A stretch of 64,000 bases of DNA from JAXLRU01 sp046330935. GTDB taxonomy: Bacteria; Actinomycetota; Actinomycetes; Actinomycetales; Kineosporiaceae. The notes beneath the pieces are model-generated. The model did no database searches. It saw only the letters and a program-made list of their open reading frames with translations, and was not told the DNA's origin. Position 1 is the first letter of the stretch. Each line of letters begins with the position of its first letter. The stretch spans positions 372,001-436,000 of the forward strand of contig JAXLRU010000004.1 in assembly GCA_046330935.1 (NCBI GenBank). The letters are read 5' to 3'. The position numbers and the translations under genes were made by a program. Positions 42,096-51,558 of the stretch are shown here, piece after piece.

Positions 42096-43400
42096 TCACG
42101 CCCGGGCGCGCACCACCCCGAGCTGACCGGACGACGACAACCCGGGGAACACCGACGACACCGACCCGAGTCGGCACCGCTTCTGCAGGATCTCGCCGAG
42201 CAGGACGCGGTAGTCGGTGGTCCCGGCCAGGTCGCCGTCCACCAGCGCGGAGGAGCCGAGCCCGGGCCACACCCCGTGCACGCGCCCGCCGACCACGCCT
42301 CCGCCGAGCATCAGGACGGCGTTGCCGTGCCCGTGGTCGACGCCTCCGGAGCCGTTCTCCTCGGCGCGGCGGCCGAACTCGGACAGCGTGACGAGCGTGA
42401 CGTCGGCGAACTTGGGGCCCAGGTCGGTGGCGAAGGCAGCGAGCGCGAGGGCGAGCTCGCCGAGGTGGTCGTGCAGCCAGCCGTCGTCGGCGGTGCCCAT
42501 GCCGGCGTGCATGTCCCAGTCGCCGAAGTCGAGGCACGCCACCTGCAGCCCGATCCCGGCCTTGATCATGTGGGCGATGTCGCGCAGCGTGCGGCCGAGG
42601 TCGCCGTCGGGGTAGGTGGCACCGGGGGTGTAGGCGGTGTCGTTGGACAGCGCCGCCATGGTGCCGACGGCGTCCAGCGTGATCCTCGCGGGGCCCGCCA
42701 GCGGCTCCGGCGCCTCGGCGTACATCGCCGCCACGGCCGTCGTCCAGCGGGTGCGCTCGGTGGTGTCCCACGCGCCGGACAGGTCGAAGCTGTCGATGCT
42801 CCACAGGCACATCTCGGGGGTGTCGCCGATCAGCGACGACGGCACCTGGGTGGAGCCGACCATCGCCGCCTGGAACGCGGTGCCGCTGGGGCGCAGGCCC
42901 AGGGTGCGGTCGAGCCAGCCGGTGCGCATCGACGACCCGGGGGCGGCGCGCTCCATCTCGGCCATCGCCTCGAAGTGCGAGCGGGTCGGGTCGGCCTGAC
43001 CGACGGCGTGCACCGCGCCGAACGTGCCGGCCTGCCAGAACGGCAGCAGGGGCTTCAGCGCCGGGTGCAGCCCGAACCGTGCGTCCCGCGCGATCAACGC
43101 ACCGGGCTGAAGGCCGATCGTCGGGCGCAGTCGCAGGTAGTCGGCGTCCCCGGTGGGCACGACGACGTTGAGCCCGTCCATCCCGCCGCGCAGGGACAGG
43201 ACGACGAGCACGTCGCCGTCATAGGGGCCGGCCGCGAACGCGTACCGGGCGGACGCCGTCTCGCCGGCGACGGTGGCCAGGCCGCCGAGGGCGGCGCCCC
43301 CGAGAACGCCCTTGAGCAGGCCGCGCCGGCTCAGCCCGGAGGCGGCGGCGCCCTCGGGGCAGCCGCAGTCGCGGGTGCCCGCGGGAGGGGTGGAGGTCAT
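42096..43400 (-). CDS. DUF1501 protein, Tat-exported
   Basis: 434 residues from the ATG at 43400. Tat motif SRRGLLK at 24-30 followed by a hydrophobic stretch. The family core is GDVLVVLSLRGGMDGLNVVV, RFGLHPALKPLLPFWQAG, DPTRSHFEAMAEME, DFGDWDMHAGMG, VTLSEFGRR and GGVDHGHGNAVLMLGG, a sulfatase/alkaline-phosphatase-like fold. DUF1501 proteins almost always accompany DUF1800 proteins. Function unknown. A Cys pair (CGCPEG) before the Tat motif is notable. The gene starts 10 bp after the DUF1800 stop. Confidence 0.92.
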   Translation of the reverse strand: MTSTPPAGTRDCGCPEGAAASGLSRRGLLKGVLGGAALGGLATVAGETASARYAFAAGPYDGDVLVVLSLRGGMDGLNVVVPTGDADYLRLRPTIGLQPGALIARDARFGLHPALKPLLPFWQAGTFGAVHAVGQADPTRSHFEAMAEMERAAPGSSMRTGWLDRTLGLRPSGTAFQAAMVGSTQVPSSLIGDTPEMCLWSIDSFDLSGAWDTTERTRWTTAVAAMYAEAPEPLAGPARITLDAVGTMAALSNDTAYTPGATYPDGDLGRTLRDIAHMIKAGIGLQVACLDFGDWDMHAGMGTADDGWLHDHLGELALALAAFATDLGPKFADVTLVTLSEFGRRAEENGSGGVDHGHGNAVLMLGGGVVGGRVHGVWPGLGSSALVDGDLAGTTDYRVLLGEILQKRCRLGSVSSVFPGLSSSGQLGVVRARA

Positions 43401-43410
43401 GGCGGGCTCC

Positions 43411-44961
43411 TCAGCGGACGGCGAACTGGGGCGAGTCGAGGACGAGCGCGACGAGGTAGGGCAGCCGCCAGCCGAGGGCCTGGGCGTTGGCCGGCAGCGG
43501 CGTCGAGGGCCCGATCGTGGGGTTCCACTGGTCGCGCAGGAACACGCACAGCGCCTGCCGCTGCCCGCTCGTGAGGGGCTGCTGCAGCAGCCGTGCGGCG
43601 AGGGTGTCCATGAGCCCGCCGTACGTGGTGGGCAGCGGCGTCCCGAGGAGCTGCAGCAGGGGGGCGCGGGTGAGGCTCTTGGGCCACCAGTTGGCGGCGA
43701 GGCTCATGTGGGTGTTCCAGCGGTTGAGCGTGCCCGCGGGGCTGCGCCAGCCGACGGCGACGTCGTGGTAACCGTCGGGGGTGGGCCACCCGTAGGGGGC
43801 GTCCCCCAGGTCGCCGGTGATCCAGGCGAGCGCCTTGATCCCGTCGATGCCCTTCGCGTCGGGACCGAGGCCGAGGGCGCGCAGCGTCGCGATCAGGTCC
43901 TCGTAGGGGCGGCGCAGCTTGCGGCCCGCGGAGGAGGCGAACTCGGGGCTGTGGAACAGCCGCCACAGCACGGGGGTGATCGCGGTGTCGTTGGCCAGGT
44001 AGACGGAGGCCAGGTCGTCGATCAGCGCGCGCGAGGGGTCGTCGGCGACGAACCGGACGGCGAGCTTGGTGGCGATGCGGCGGGCCGTCGCGGGCAGCCG
44101 CGCCAGGTGGGTGAGGTAGGCGTCGAGGACGGCGCTGCCGTCGGCGTCGGCGTTGGGGTGGGAGAAGCCGAGAACGGACACGTGGCCGGTCCAGTGCCAG
44201 GTGGGCCGGTAGCGCATGGCGCCGGTCGGCCAGTCGATGGACAGGCCGGTGAGGATCCGCGCGGAGGTCCGCACGTCGGCCTCGGTGTAGCCGGCCTCGA
44301 CGCCGACCGTGTGCAGCTCGAGCAGTTCCCGGCCGAGGTTCTCGTTCGGCGCGGTCTTCGAGGACGACTCGTTGTTGAGGTAGCGGATCATCGAGGGGTG
44401 CTTGATGGTCGCCTTGAGCAGGTCGGCGTAGCGACCGAAGGCGTGGCGGCGGATCACGGCGTCGTAGTGCTGCCGGTTGTCGGTGGCGTTGTCGCTGGGG
44501 CAGGTGACGTTGAGGTGGTTGGACCAGACGTCGACCATCACCTGCTCGAGCTGCCGGTTGCTCCACGCGGCCCGGACGACGGCGCCGCGGACGACGTTCT
44601 CCATCAGGAACCACGTGTTGTCGCGGTGGGCGAGCTTGGCGTGCGCCGTCGGCACGTCCCAGTCCAGGCCCTCGAGGCGGGCGAGGACGGCGTCGCAGGC
44701 GGCGTCGTCGATCTCGGAGGGGGCGAGCTGGCGGCGCAGCCACGCCTCCACGCCGATCGAGCGCACCTGGGCGAGCAGGTCGGGGGTGGCACCGTAGGTG
44801 GCGCGGCGCACGAGGAGGGTGGCGTCGGGGACGACGACGGGGCGCTGGGGAGGCGCGGTGGTCACGGGGGTGCTGCGCGAGGGGCGCGGCACGGGCGCGA
44901 CGGTGCGGACCGGGCCGGCCGTACGGGCGGGCGCGGGGGAAGGTGAGCCTGTCCTCGTCAC
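43411..44961 (-). CDS. DUF1800 protein
   Basis: 516 residues from the GTG at 44961. After a Pro/Thr-rich 45-residue lead come LLVRRATYGATPDLLAQVRS, VMVDVWSNHLNVTCPSDNAT, NENLGRELLELHTVGVEAGY, TEADVRTSARILTGLSID, PSRALIDDLASVYL and DGYHDVAVGWRSPAGTLNRW, all typical of DUF1800. These proteins pair with DUF1501; roles in surface or redox processes are suspected but unproven. First gene of a two-gene operon; a long A/T-richer region separates it from the divergent LacI gene. Confidence 0.92.
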   Translation of the reverse strand: MTRTGSPSPAPARTAGPVRTVAPVPRPSRSTPVTTAPPQRPVVVPDATLLVRRATYGATPDLLAQVRSIGVEAWLRRQLAPSEIDDAACDAVLARLEGLDWDVPTAHAKLAHRDNTWFLMENVVRGAVVRAAWSNRQLEQVMVDVWSNHLNVTCPSDNATDNRQHYDAVIRRHAFGRYADLLKATIKHPSMIRYLNNESSSKTAPNENLGRELLELHTVGVEAGYTEADVRTSARILTGLSIDWPTGAMRYRPTWHWTGHVSVLGFSHPNADADGSAVLDAYLTHLARLPATARRIATKLAVRFVADDPSRALIDDLASVYLANDTAITPVLWRLFHSPEFASSAGRKLRRPYEDLIATLRALGLGPDAKGIDGIKALAWITGDLGDAPYGWPTPDGYHDVAVGWRSPAGTLNRWNTHMSLAANWWPKSLTRAPLLQLLGTPLPTTYGGLMDTLAARLLQQPLTSGQRQALCVFLRDQWNPTIGPSTPLPANAQALGWRLPYLVALVLDSPQFAVR

Positions 44962-45332
44962 CTGCCGCGGATCGGCCCGTGGACGGGAGGCCCTTCATAC
45001 GCCACGAGGGTGGTCACCCCGCATCCCGCCGCCATCGTCCGCTCGGACGCGCACGATCGAGCTGGACCGCGACGGAGAGTGAGCGTGACGGTTGATCGAT
45101 AGTTCGGATTACGGATTTCAGCGGCCTTCTCCAGCTCGAATCGATGTGACGTGCATGTTCCGGACGGAGGTCTCGCCCAGCTCCCGCTCGCACACTCACG
45201 GCGTCCCGATTCTTGCGCTGACACCGCAGCTCGTTTGCGGAAAAACCTGCAATGCTTGGCCGCGCGCGAGATCCTTCGCGTCCTGACCCCGGCCCCGGAC
45301 CGCCCCGGGAACGATCCACCGCGAGAGGCACC
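44962..45332. promoter_or_regulatory. Divergent promoter region, DUF1800 operon and LacI gene
   Basis: 371 bp without a gene. It is clearly less GC-rich than its surroundings at 45080-45130 and 45225-45260 and should carry both promoters. TTGATCGAT and GTTCGGATT patches occur near 45092-45110. I could not define a convincing LacI-type dyad by eye. Confidence 0.45.
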
Positions 45333-46406
45333 ATGACCACCCCGTACGACGCCGACCCGTTCCGGCGGTTCGGCTACGAGGCGGCCCCGGAGCGGCGCCG
45401 CCCCACGATGCGTGACGTCGCCGCCCGCGCCGGGGTGAGCCTCAAGACGGTCTCGCGGGTCGTCAACGACGAGCCCGGGGTGTCGACGGCGCTGGGCGAG
45501 CGGGTGCGTCGGGCGATCGACGAGCTCGACTTCCGGCCCAACTTCGGGGCCCGCAACCTGCGCCGCTCCGACGGCAAGACGTACTCCGTGGGCCTGCTCG
45601 TGGAGGACGTCGCCAACCCGTTCTCCTCGGCGCTGCAGCGGGCGGTGGAGGACGTCGCCCTTCCCCGCGGCGTCGTCGTGTTCTCCGCCAGCGTCGACGA
45701 GGACCCGGCGCGCGAGCGCGAGCTGGCCCGGGCCTTCAGCACCCGCCGCGTCGATGGCCTGATCCTCGCACCGATCGCCGAGGACCAGTCCTACCTCGAG
45801 ACCGACCTGCGCGCAGGGACCGCCATCGTCACCGTCGACCGCGAACCCGTCGGCCTCGACGTCGACAGCGTCGTCTCCCCCAACCGCGACGGCGCCGCCG
45901 AGGGCGTTCGCCACCTGGTCTCGGTGGGGCACCGCCGGATCGCCTTCCTCGGCGAGCGCACGGCGATCGCCACCGCCCGGCAGCGCCACACCGGCTACCT
46001 GCAGGCACTGCGCGCGGAGGGGATCGCCGTCGACCCGGCGCTGGCCCGGCACGACCTCTCCGACGTCGCGCTCGCCGAGGCGGCCGCCGTCTCGCTCCTG
46101 GACTCCCCGAACCCGCCCACGGCGCTGTTCACCGCGCAGAACCTCGTGACCATCGGCGCCCTGCGCGCCCTGCGCCGGCTCGGGCTGGAGCGCGAGGTGG
46201 CCGTGGTGGGCTTCGACGACTTCCCGCTGGCCGACCTGATGAACCCCGGGATCACCGTGGTGGCGCAGGACCCGGGCGAGATGGGGCGGGTCGCCGCGGG
46301 CGTGCTGTTCCGGCGGCTGGGGGGTGACCGCTCGGCGTCCCAGGTGCACACGGTGCCCACCACGCTGGTGCGCCGCGGGTCGGGGGAGATCGCCCCCCGC
46401 CGCTGA
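45333..46406 (+). CDS. LacI-family transcriptional regulator
   Basis: 357 residues from the ATG at 45333, preceded by GAGAGG. A 24-residue lead precedes the LacI helix-turn-helix (TMRDVAARAGVSLKTVSRVV, NDEPGVS), hinge helix RPNFGARNLRR, then a periplasmic-binding-type effector domain (VGLLVEDVANPFSSALQRAV, RRVDGLILAPIAEDQSYLE, VGHRRIAFLG, VAVVGFDDFPLADLMNPGI). Effectors are usually sugars. Glycan-related genes lie on either side, including the GH15 enzyme 5 kb away, but no target is proven. Confidence 0.93.
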   Translation: MTTPYDADPFRRFGYEAAPERRRPTMRDVAARAGVSLKTVSRVVNDEPGVSTALGERVRRAIDELDFRPNFGARNLRRSDGKTYSVGLLVEDVANPFSSALQRAVEDVALPRGVVVFSASVDEDPARERELARAFSTRRVDGLILAPIAEDQSYLETDLRAGTAIVTVDREPVGLDVDSVVSPNRDGAAEGVRHLVSVGHRRIAFLGERTAIATARQRHTGYLQALRAEGIAVDPALARHDLSDVALAEAAAVSLLDSPNPPTALFTAQNLVTIGALRALRRLGLEREVAVVGFDDFPLADLMNPGITVVAQDPGEMGRVAAGVLFRRLGGDRSASQVHTVPTTLVRRGSGEIAPRR

Positions 46407-46445
46407 CCGCCCCCGTCCGCTGCCGAGCGGGTTCGCCTGGTCGCG

Positions 46446-47843
46446 TCAGCGGTCGACGAGCCGCTCGCAGGGCACCGCGAGCGGCCAGTGGCCCCGCCAC
46501 TGCTTGCCGTTCCACCGGTACGGCGCGACGAGGACGACGGCACGCGCGCGCCCGTCGGCGCACTGCTCGGGGGCCTTGACCAGCAGCTGCTTGACGTCGG
46601 GGCCCTGCACGCGGTCGCGCCACGTGACCTCGCCGTAGGCGACGGCACTGACCAGCATCGCGACGGTCAGGCCGGCGACCATCACGCGCTGGACGAGCGC
46701 GCGCCCCGCGACGGCGACGAACGCCACGGTCACGATCAGGGCGGCGGGCACGAAGTAGTACCGCGGCGACATGCTCCGGTTGACGACCACCGACAGCGCG
46801 AAGATGCCGAACGAGGCGGCGAGCATGACGACGACGACGCCGGCGCGCACCGCGAGCGAGCCCCACGTGGTGCCACCGCGGCGCGCGAGCCGGACGGCGA
46901 CCACGGCGGCTGCGACCACGACGAGGGCCTGCCCGAGCAGCTGCAGGTCGGTGGCGTTGTTCAGGGTGAGGCTGTCGGCGAGCACCGTGTGGTGATAGCG
47001 GCCGACGACCTCGCGCAGCCCGATCGGGGGCAGGCCGGGCGGGCGGGGGCGGGTCGTGGTCAGGGAGACATAGGACTGGGCGAGGACGCCCGCGACGGTG
47101 GCGATCGTGACGGGCAGGGTGCGCAGGAGGTCCGAACGGGCCGCCACCGGGTCCGCGACCCGGCCCCGGCGCAGGCGCCAGACGCGCACGGCCAGCAGGG
47201 CGACGGCGAGCGCGGCGTAGGGGTGGGACAGTCCGTCGGTGAGGGCCGCGACGGCGGCCAGGGCGCCCGCCGCGATCGCGTGCGGCCACCGCGGGGGCAC
47301 CATCAACACCAGCCCCAGCAGCCCCAGGCCGACGAACCAGTGCAGGTTCGCCACGTTGGCCCCGGCCTCCGAGGCGATCATGGGGGTGGCCCCGATGGCC
47401 ACGACCAGCGCCGCGCGCATCCACGCCTCGGGCAGCCAGCGGCGCAGCCCCCGGGCGAACAGCACGAGGAACCCGGCGCCGAGCACGGCGCTCACGACGG
47501 CCATCAGCCAGGGCAGGCGCTGCGGCGGGAACTCCACCGCCACCGTGGCGATCATTCGCGGCAGGACGTGCAGGTACCCGCCGTAGGGGCGGAACCAGCC
47601 CTGCGGGGACTGGTCGGCGTAGGCGCCGTTGAGGAACTGTGAGGCGTCCTCGGCCCACAGCGTGCGGGTGACCGGCCGGCCGGCACTCCGGCGAAGGATC
47701 ATGACGACGACGAACGCGGCGGCCGCCGTCATCATCGCCGCCTCGAGCAGGACGCCCCGGCGGCTCCCGGCCATGCGGGCCCGCTCGCCCGCGAGGGAGC
47801 TGCGCGTGCTCGGCGAGGCCGCGGGATCGGCGTCCACCGCCAT
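46446..47843 (-). CDS. Polytopic membrane protein, possible GT-C glycosyltransferase
   Basis: 465 residues from the ATG at 47843. A 30-residue polar start is followed by about ten hydrophobic helices. The first external loop contains TLWAEDASQFLNGAY, where the acidic pair resembles the conserved acidic motif of GT-C transferases using polyprenyl-phosphate sugars; WFRPYGGYLHVLPRMIA follows. A C-terminal external part has KAPEQCADGRARAVVLVAPY, RWNGKQWRG and a second Cys near the end. Its stop faces the LacI gene stop 40 bp away. GT-C assignment is inference. Confidence 0.7.
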   Translation of the reverse strand: MAVDADPAASPSTRSSLAGERARMAGSRRGVLLEAAMMTAAAAFVVVMILRRSAGRPVTRTLWAEDASQFLNGAYADQSPQGWFRPYGGYLHVLPRMIATVAVEFPPQRLPWLMAVVSAVLGAGFLVLFARGLRRWLPEAWMRAALVVAIGATPMIASEAGANVANLHWFVGLGLLGLVLMVPPRWPHAIAAGALAAVAALTDGLSHPYAALAVALLAVRVWRLRRGRVADPVAARSDLLRTLPVTIATVAGVLAQSYVSLTTTRPRPPGLPPIGLREVVGRYHHTVLADSLTLNNATDLQLLGQALVVVAAAVVAVRLARRGGTTWGSLAVRAGVVVVMLAASFGIFALSVVVNRSMSPRYYFVPAALIVTVAFVAVAGRALVQRVMVAGLTVAMLVSAVAYGEVTWRDRVQGPDVKQLLVKAPEQCADGRARAVVLVAPYRWNGKQWRGHWPLAVPCERLVDR

Positions 47844-48030
47844 CGCTCCCCCTTCACGTGCGGTCGCTGCCCGCGTACCCGTGGTGCCCTGGACCGCGCG
47901 AGTCTAGCCCGGCGACGTCGGCGGGCTCGCCGCCGGCAGCGCGCCCCGGGCCAGCTTGTCGGCCCGGCGGACGGCGTCCGGCAGCCGGTAGGGGCCCCCC
48001 ATCGCGGCGACGCCGACCTCCCCCACGCCG

Positions 48031-48408
48031 TCACAGGCCGAGGTGCAGCCGCAGCGCGGCGTCGAGGCGGTGGACGAGCGGGGCGTCGAGCTCGCCGAGG
48101 CGGCTGACGAGGCGGCGGACGTCGACGGTGCGCACCTGCTCGGCCTGGGCCTTCGAGTCGCGGTCGAGGCCGCCCGCGCCCTTCGGCAACGCGACCTGGA
48201 AGGCGAGCACCCTCGTGGTGCTGGACGTGACGGGGACGACCGTGACGGTGCCGCGGCCCAGGCGGGCCACCGCGCCGTTCGCGGCGTCGTTGCTGACGAC
48301 GACGGCCGGGCGGGTCTTGTTCGCCTCGCTGCCGAGAACCGGGTCGAGGTCGACCACCCAGACCTGACCGCGCCGGACGGCTGCGGGGGTGGTGCGGGCG
48401 GGGATCAC
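48031..48408 (-). CDS. mazF: MazF-type toxin (PemK/endoribonuclease)
   Basis: 125 residues from the GTG at 48408, overlapping the antitoxin stop (GTGA). RRGQVWVVDLDPVLGSEANK, TRPAVVVSNDAANG, TVTVVPVTSS, FQVALPKGAGGLDRDSKAQA and EQVRTVDVRRL are the MazF/PemK fold; Arg in TRP and the Thr-Ser segment are the usual active-site positions. These toxins cleave mRNA or tRNA at short motifs; specificity cannot be read. Confidence 0.93.
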   Translation of the reverse strand: MIPARTTPAAVRRGQVWVVDLDPVLGSEANKTRPAVVVSNDAANGAVARLGRGTVTVVPVTSSTTRVLAFQVALPKGAGGLDRDSKAQAEQVRTVDVRRLVSRLGELDAPLVHRLDAALRLHLGL

Positions 48409-48638
48409 GGTTGGGGTGCGACGGCGACGCCGTCGGGCGCCGTCGCGTCCCACAGCGCGCCGTCGGCGCCGCCCTCCCACTCGTCGATCGCCTGGGCGTA
48501 CTCCTCGGCCAGGCGCGCGCGGCGCAGGAGCTCGACGGCCTGGGCCAGGGCGGCCGAGCGGGAACCGAGGCCCCGTTCCGCCGCGTAGGCGTCGAGGTAG
48601 GCGACGTCGTCCTCCGGCAGGCTCACACTCAGCTTCAT
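48405..48638 (-). CDS. mazE: MazE-type ribbon-helix-helix antitoxin
   Basis: 77 residues from the ATG at 48638. A ribbon-helix-helix start (MKLSVSLPEDDVAYLDAYAA, ERGLGSRSAALAQAVELL) is followed by a flexible acidic tail (EWEGGADGALWDATAPDGV) that would bind and neutralise MazF. Stop overlaps the toxin start by 4 bp. The complex probably represses its own promoter in the 34 bp between it and the catalase stop, or transcription reads in from the catalase gene. Confidence 0.9.
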   Translation of the reverse strand: MKLSVSLPEDDVAYLDAYAAERGLGSRSAALAQAVELLRRARLAEEYAQAIDEWEGGADGALWDATAPDGVAVAPQP

Positions 48639-48672
48639 ACTCCCGATGCTACCCGCAGGAGGACGGGTGCGA

Positions 48673-50961
48673 TCACCCTGGGATCGGGGCCACGAGACGG
48701 TCCCAGTGCCGGTGCGCCGCGAGGGCGGTGACGAAGGCGCCGGCCACTGCGGCTCCGGACGCGTCGAGGACCACGCCCGGCTGGCGTCCCGCGGCGTCCC
48801 CGAGCCGGGACAGGACCCCCTGCACGAGGGTGCGAGCCTCCCCCGCCGCCCCGAGGGCCTTGTGGTGACGGAACGTCTCCTCGATCCACTGGACGGCGTC
48901 GCCGTTGCCGGCCAGCGCCGTCGCCGCGGCCGCCCCACCCGGGACGAACGTGGCGTCGTACTGCACCGACTTCGCGGTCAGGAGGCTCGCCGTGGCCGTC
49001 ACGGCGGCACCGCGGACCGGCCTGATCACGCCGAGGCGGCTGCCGACGAACTCCCACCGCACCCCGGCGGCCTTCAACGCCTCGACGATGCCGGCGACGT
49101 CGGCGGAGCTGTACCCGTCGGCGACCAGCACCGCGACCCGCGCGGTGCGGGGACCGTCGGGCGTGATGCGCTCCTGGGACAGGCGCGCGGAGGTGCCGAT
49201 CCCCGTGTTCGGCTTGCCCGAGGGGACGGGCAGGCCCAGGTATTCGGCGACCTCACGGACGAGCCGGGCGTCGATGTTGGCGAGGTGCCCGAGCATCCGC
49301 TGCTTCACGGCGGTGGTGCGCACCCGGCCCAGCTCGAACTGCAGGGCCTGGATGATGTGCCGCTTCTCGGGCTCGGTCATGCTCTGGAAGAACAGCGTCG
49401 CCTGGCTGTAGTGGTCGCCGAAACTGGCGCTGCGCTCGCGCAGCTTCACCCCGGACACGGTGGCCGGGTACGTCACGAAGCCGCCCTGCGCAGCGGGGAC
49501 CTCGGCGGCCTGCTGCCCCAGCGAGTTCGGCTCGTAGTTCACCTTTCCCGCGCGGTTGGCGAACCGCATGAACCCGTCCTGCTGGTAGTTGTTCACCGGG
49601 GAGCGGGGCTGGTTGATGGGCAGCTGATACCAGTTGGGCCCGTTGAACCGGGACAGCTGGGTGTCGAGGTAGGAGAAGTTGCGGCCCTGCAGCAGCGGGT
49701 CCTCGGTGAAGTCGATGCCCGGGACGACGTTGCCGGTGCAGAACGCCACCTGCTCGGTCTCGACGAAGTAGTTCTCCGGATTCCGGTTCAGGGTGAGGGT
49801 GCCGACCTTGCGCACCGGCACGACCTCCTCGGGCCACAGCTTCGTCGCGTCCAGGACGTCGAACGTCACCTTCGCGACGTCGTCCTCCGCGAGCAGCTGG
49901 ACGCCCAGGTCGTACTGCGGGAAGTCGCCCTCGTCGATGGCCCTGGCGAGGTCGCGGCGGTGGAAGTCGGCATCCACCCCGGCGAGCTTGACCGCCTCGT
50001 CCCAGACCAGGGACTTCACCCCGAGCCGCGGCATCCAGTGGAACTTCACGAACGTGGCGCGGCCCGCGGCGTTGACCAAGCGGAACGTGTGGACGCCGAA
50101 CCCCTGCATCATCCGGTAGCTGCGGGGGATCGCCCGGTCGCTGGCGATCCACATGATCATGTGCATGGATTCGGGCGTCAGGGAGATGAAGTCGTAGAAC
50201 GTGTCGTGCGCGGAAGACGCCTGGGGGATCTCGACGTCCGGCTCGGGCTTGAGCGCGTGCACGAGGTCCGGGAACTTGATCGCGTCCTGGATGAAGAACA
50301 CCGGGATGTTGTTGCCCACGAGGTCCCACACCCCCTCCGAGGTGTAGAACTTCGTCGCGAAACCACGGGCGTCGCGGACGGTGTCGGCGGACCCGCGGGA
50401 GCCCGCGACGGTGGAGAAGCGGACGAACACCGGCGTCGGGGCGCTCTTGTCGGTGAGCACCTTGGCGGTCGTGTACTGCTCGAGGCTCTCGGTCAGTTCG
50501 AAGACGCCGTGGGCGCCGGCTCCCCGCGCATGGACGACGCGCTCCGGGATGCGCTCGTGGTCGAACTGGGTCATCTTCTCGCGGAAGTGGAAGTCCTCCA
50601 GCAGGGACGGCCCCCGGACGCCCGCCCGGAGGCTGTTCTGGTCGTCCGAGACCGGGATCCCCTGGTCGGTGGTGAGCCGGTCGCCCGTGGCGACCTGCGG
50701 CGCGGAGACCGGGGAGATGCGCTCGGGGGGCGTCGTGGGGGCGCCCTCGGTAGCCGAAGGCGCCGCCAGGGGGGCCGCGAGGGCGCTCTTCGCGGCGCCG
50801 ACCTGGTGGGAGACGGCCCCGGCGGCGACCGCCGTCACGCCCGCGGCCTGGAGCAGCCGGCGCCGGGCGAACCCGGGACGGGGAGCCTCCGCCGGGGGCT
50901 GACCGTCGGTGGGCGTCGCGTCCCTGTCGGGACTCGCGGACGAGGGGTTCACGGCGTCCAT
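48673..50961 (-). CDS. katE: Large-subunit catalase with Tat-type signal and DJ-1-like C-domain
   Basis: 762 residues from the ATG at 50961, the length of clade-2 HPII-type catalases. An N-terminal FARRRLLQAAG (from residue 31) with hydrophobic stretch to about 57 looks like a Tat signal. Catalase core: RVVHARGAGAHG (active-site His), RFSTVAGSRGSADTVRD, ARGFATKFYT, NNIPVFFIQDAIKFPD and FSYLDTQLSRF (proximal Tyr). The last 150 residues (RVAVLVADGYSSADVAGIVE, FVPGGAAAATAL) are the class I glutamine amidotransferase-like domain. It breaks down peroxide; the signal suggests export. The ankyrin gene lies just upstream. Confidence 0.94.
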   Translation of the reverse strand: MDAVNPSSASPDRDATPTDGQPPAEAPRPGFARRRLLQAAGVTAVAAGAVSHQVGAAKSALAAPLAAPSATEGAPTTPPERISPVSAPQVATGDRLTTDQGIPVSDDQNSLRAGVRGPSLLEDFHFREKMTQFDHERIPERVVHARGAGAHGVFELTESLEQYTTAKVLTDKSAPTPVFVRFSTVAGSRGSADTVRDARGFATKFYTSEGVWDLVGNNIPVFFIQDAIKFPDLVHALKPEPDVEIPQASSAHDTFYDFISLTPESMHMIMWIASDRAIPRSYRMMQGFGVHTFRLVNAAGRATFVKFHWMPRLGVKSLVWDEAVKLAGVDADFHRRDLARAIDEGDFPQYDLGVQLLAEDDVAKVTFDVLDATKLWPEEVVPVRKVGTLTLNRNPENYFVETEQVAFCTGNVVPGIDFTEDPLLQGRNFSYLDTQLSRFNGPNWYQLPINQPRSPVNNYQQDGFMRFANRAGKVNYEPNSLGQQAAEVPAAQGGFVTYPATVSGVKLRERSASFGDHYSQATLFFQSMTEPEKRHIIQALQFELGRVRTTAVKQRMLGHLANIDARLVREVAEYLGLPVPSGKPNTGIGTSARLSQERITPDGPRTARVAVLVADGYSSADVAGIVEALKAAGVRWEFVGSRLGVIRPVRGAAVTATASLLTAKSVQYDATFVPGGAAAATALAGNGDAVQWIEETFRHHKALGAAGEARTLVQGVLSRLGDAAGRQPGVVLDASGAAVAGAFVTALAAHRHWDRLVAPIPG

Positions 50962-51069
50962 GGATGGCCTTCCTGCCCGCGCGCACGGCGCAATCTCGGG
51001 CATACGCCCCGATTCGCGCATCCTCGCGGAGGTCCGCCGACCCGGCAACGGCACGTGACCGCTGCCGCG

Positions 51070-51507
51070 CTACGACGTCGGCGCCGTTCCGAGGGGGTCC
51101 GGTGACGGCTGCCCGGGCGCAGGTGCGGGCAGCAGCGCCGCCATGTCCTCGAGGTCGAAGAACGCGGCGAGCATCCGGGCCGACCGCGGTCCGGCGTCGG
51201 GATCGGCGCCCGCGGCGAGGAGGGCGCGGACGATCTCCTCGTCCCGCCGGAACACCGCGGCCCCGAGCGCGGTCTGGCCGCGGTCGTTCACCCGGTCCAC
51301 GTCGGCGCCGCGGGTCAGCAGCGTCCCGACGGCCGCCGCGTGGCGGTGGTAGGCGGCGAGGATGAGCAGGGTGTCACCGGAGTCGTTCGTGAGGTTCACC
51401 GGGATCCCCGCGTCGAGGACCTCCAGGAGGCGCTCCGCCTGCCCCTCGCGGGCCAGATCGAACACCGAATGGAGGAACGCCAGCTCCTCGGGGGTCCACT
51501 CCGGCAT
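51070..51507 (-). CDS. Ankyrin-repeat protein associated with catalase
   Basis: 145 residues from the ATG at 51507. About three ankyrin repeats: LLEVLDAGIPVNLTNDSGDT/LLILAAYHRHAAAVGTLL, RGADVDRVNDRGQTALGAAV and RRDEEIVRALLAAGADPDAG. No signal peptide. It precedes the catalase on the same strand by 108 bp. An ankyrin protein next to a catalase recalls the AnkB-KatB pair of Pseudomonas, where the ankyrin protein supports full catalase activity; a similar role is inferred. Confidence 0.9.
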   Translation of the reverse strand: MPEWTPEELAFLHSVFDLAREGQAERLLEVLDAGIPVNLTNDSGDTLLILAAYHRHAAAVGTLLTRGADVDRVNDRGQTALGAAVFRRDEEIVRALLAAGADPDAGPRSARMLAAFFDLEDMAALLPAPAPGQPSPDPLGTAPTS

Positions 51508-51558
51508 GGGGGAAGCCTGCCCGATGCAGGCAGGCTCGGCGAAGCGAGCGGGCGCGGG

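Noticed and set aside
47904..48002. Small minus-strand frame after mazF (32 codons, starting MGGPYRLPDAVRRADK)
   Set aside because: Somewhat protein-like and possibly a gene remnant, but too short, with no family and no clear ribosome binding site.
48646..51105. Plus-strand open frame of about 800 codons opposite the catalase
   Set aside because: Repetitive Val-Gly-Asp-Arg composition and exact overlap with the catalase mark it as an antisense artefact.
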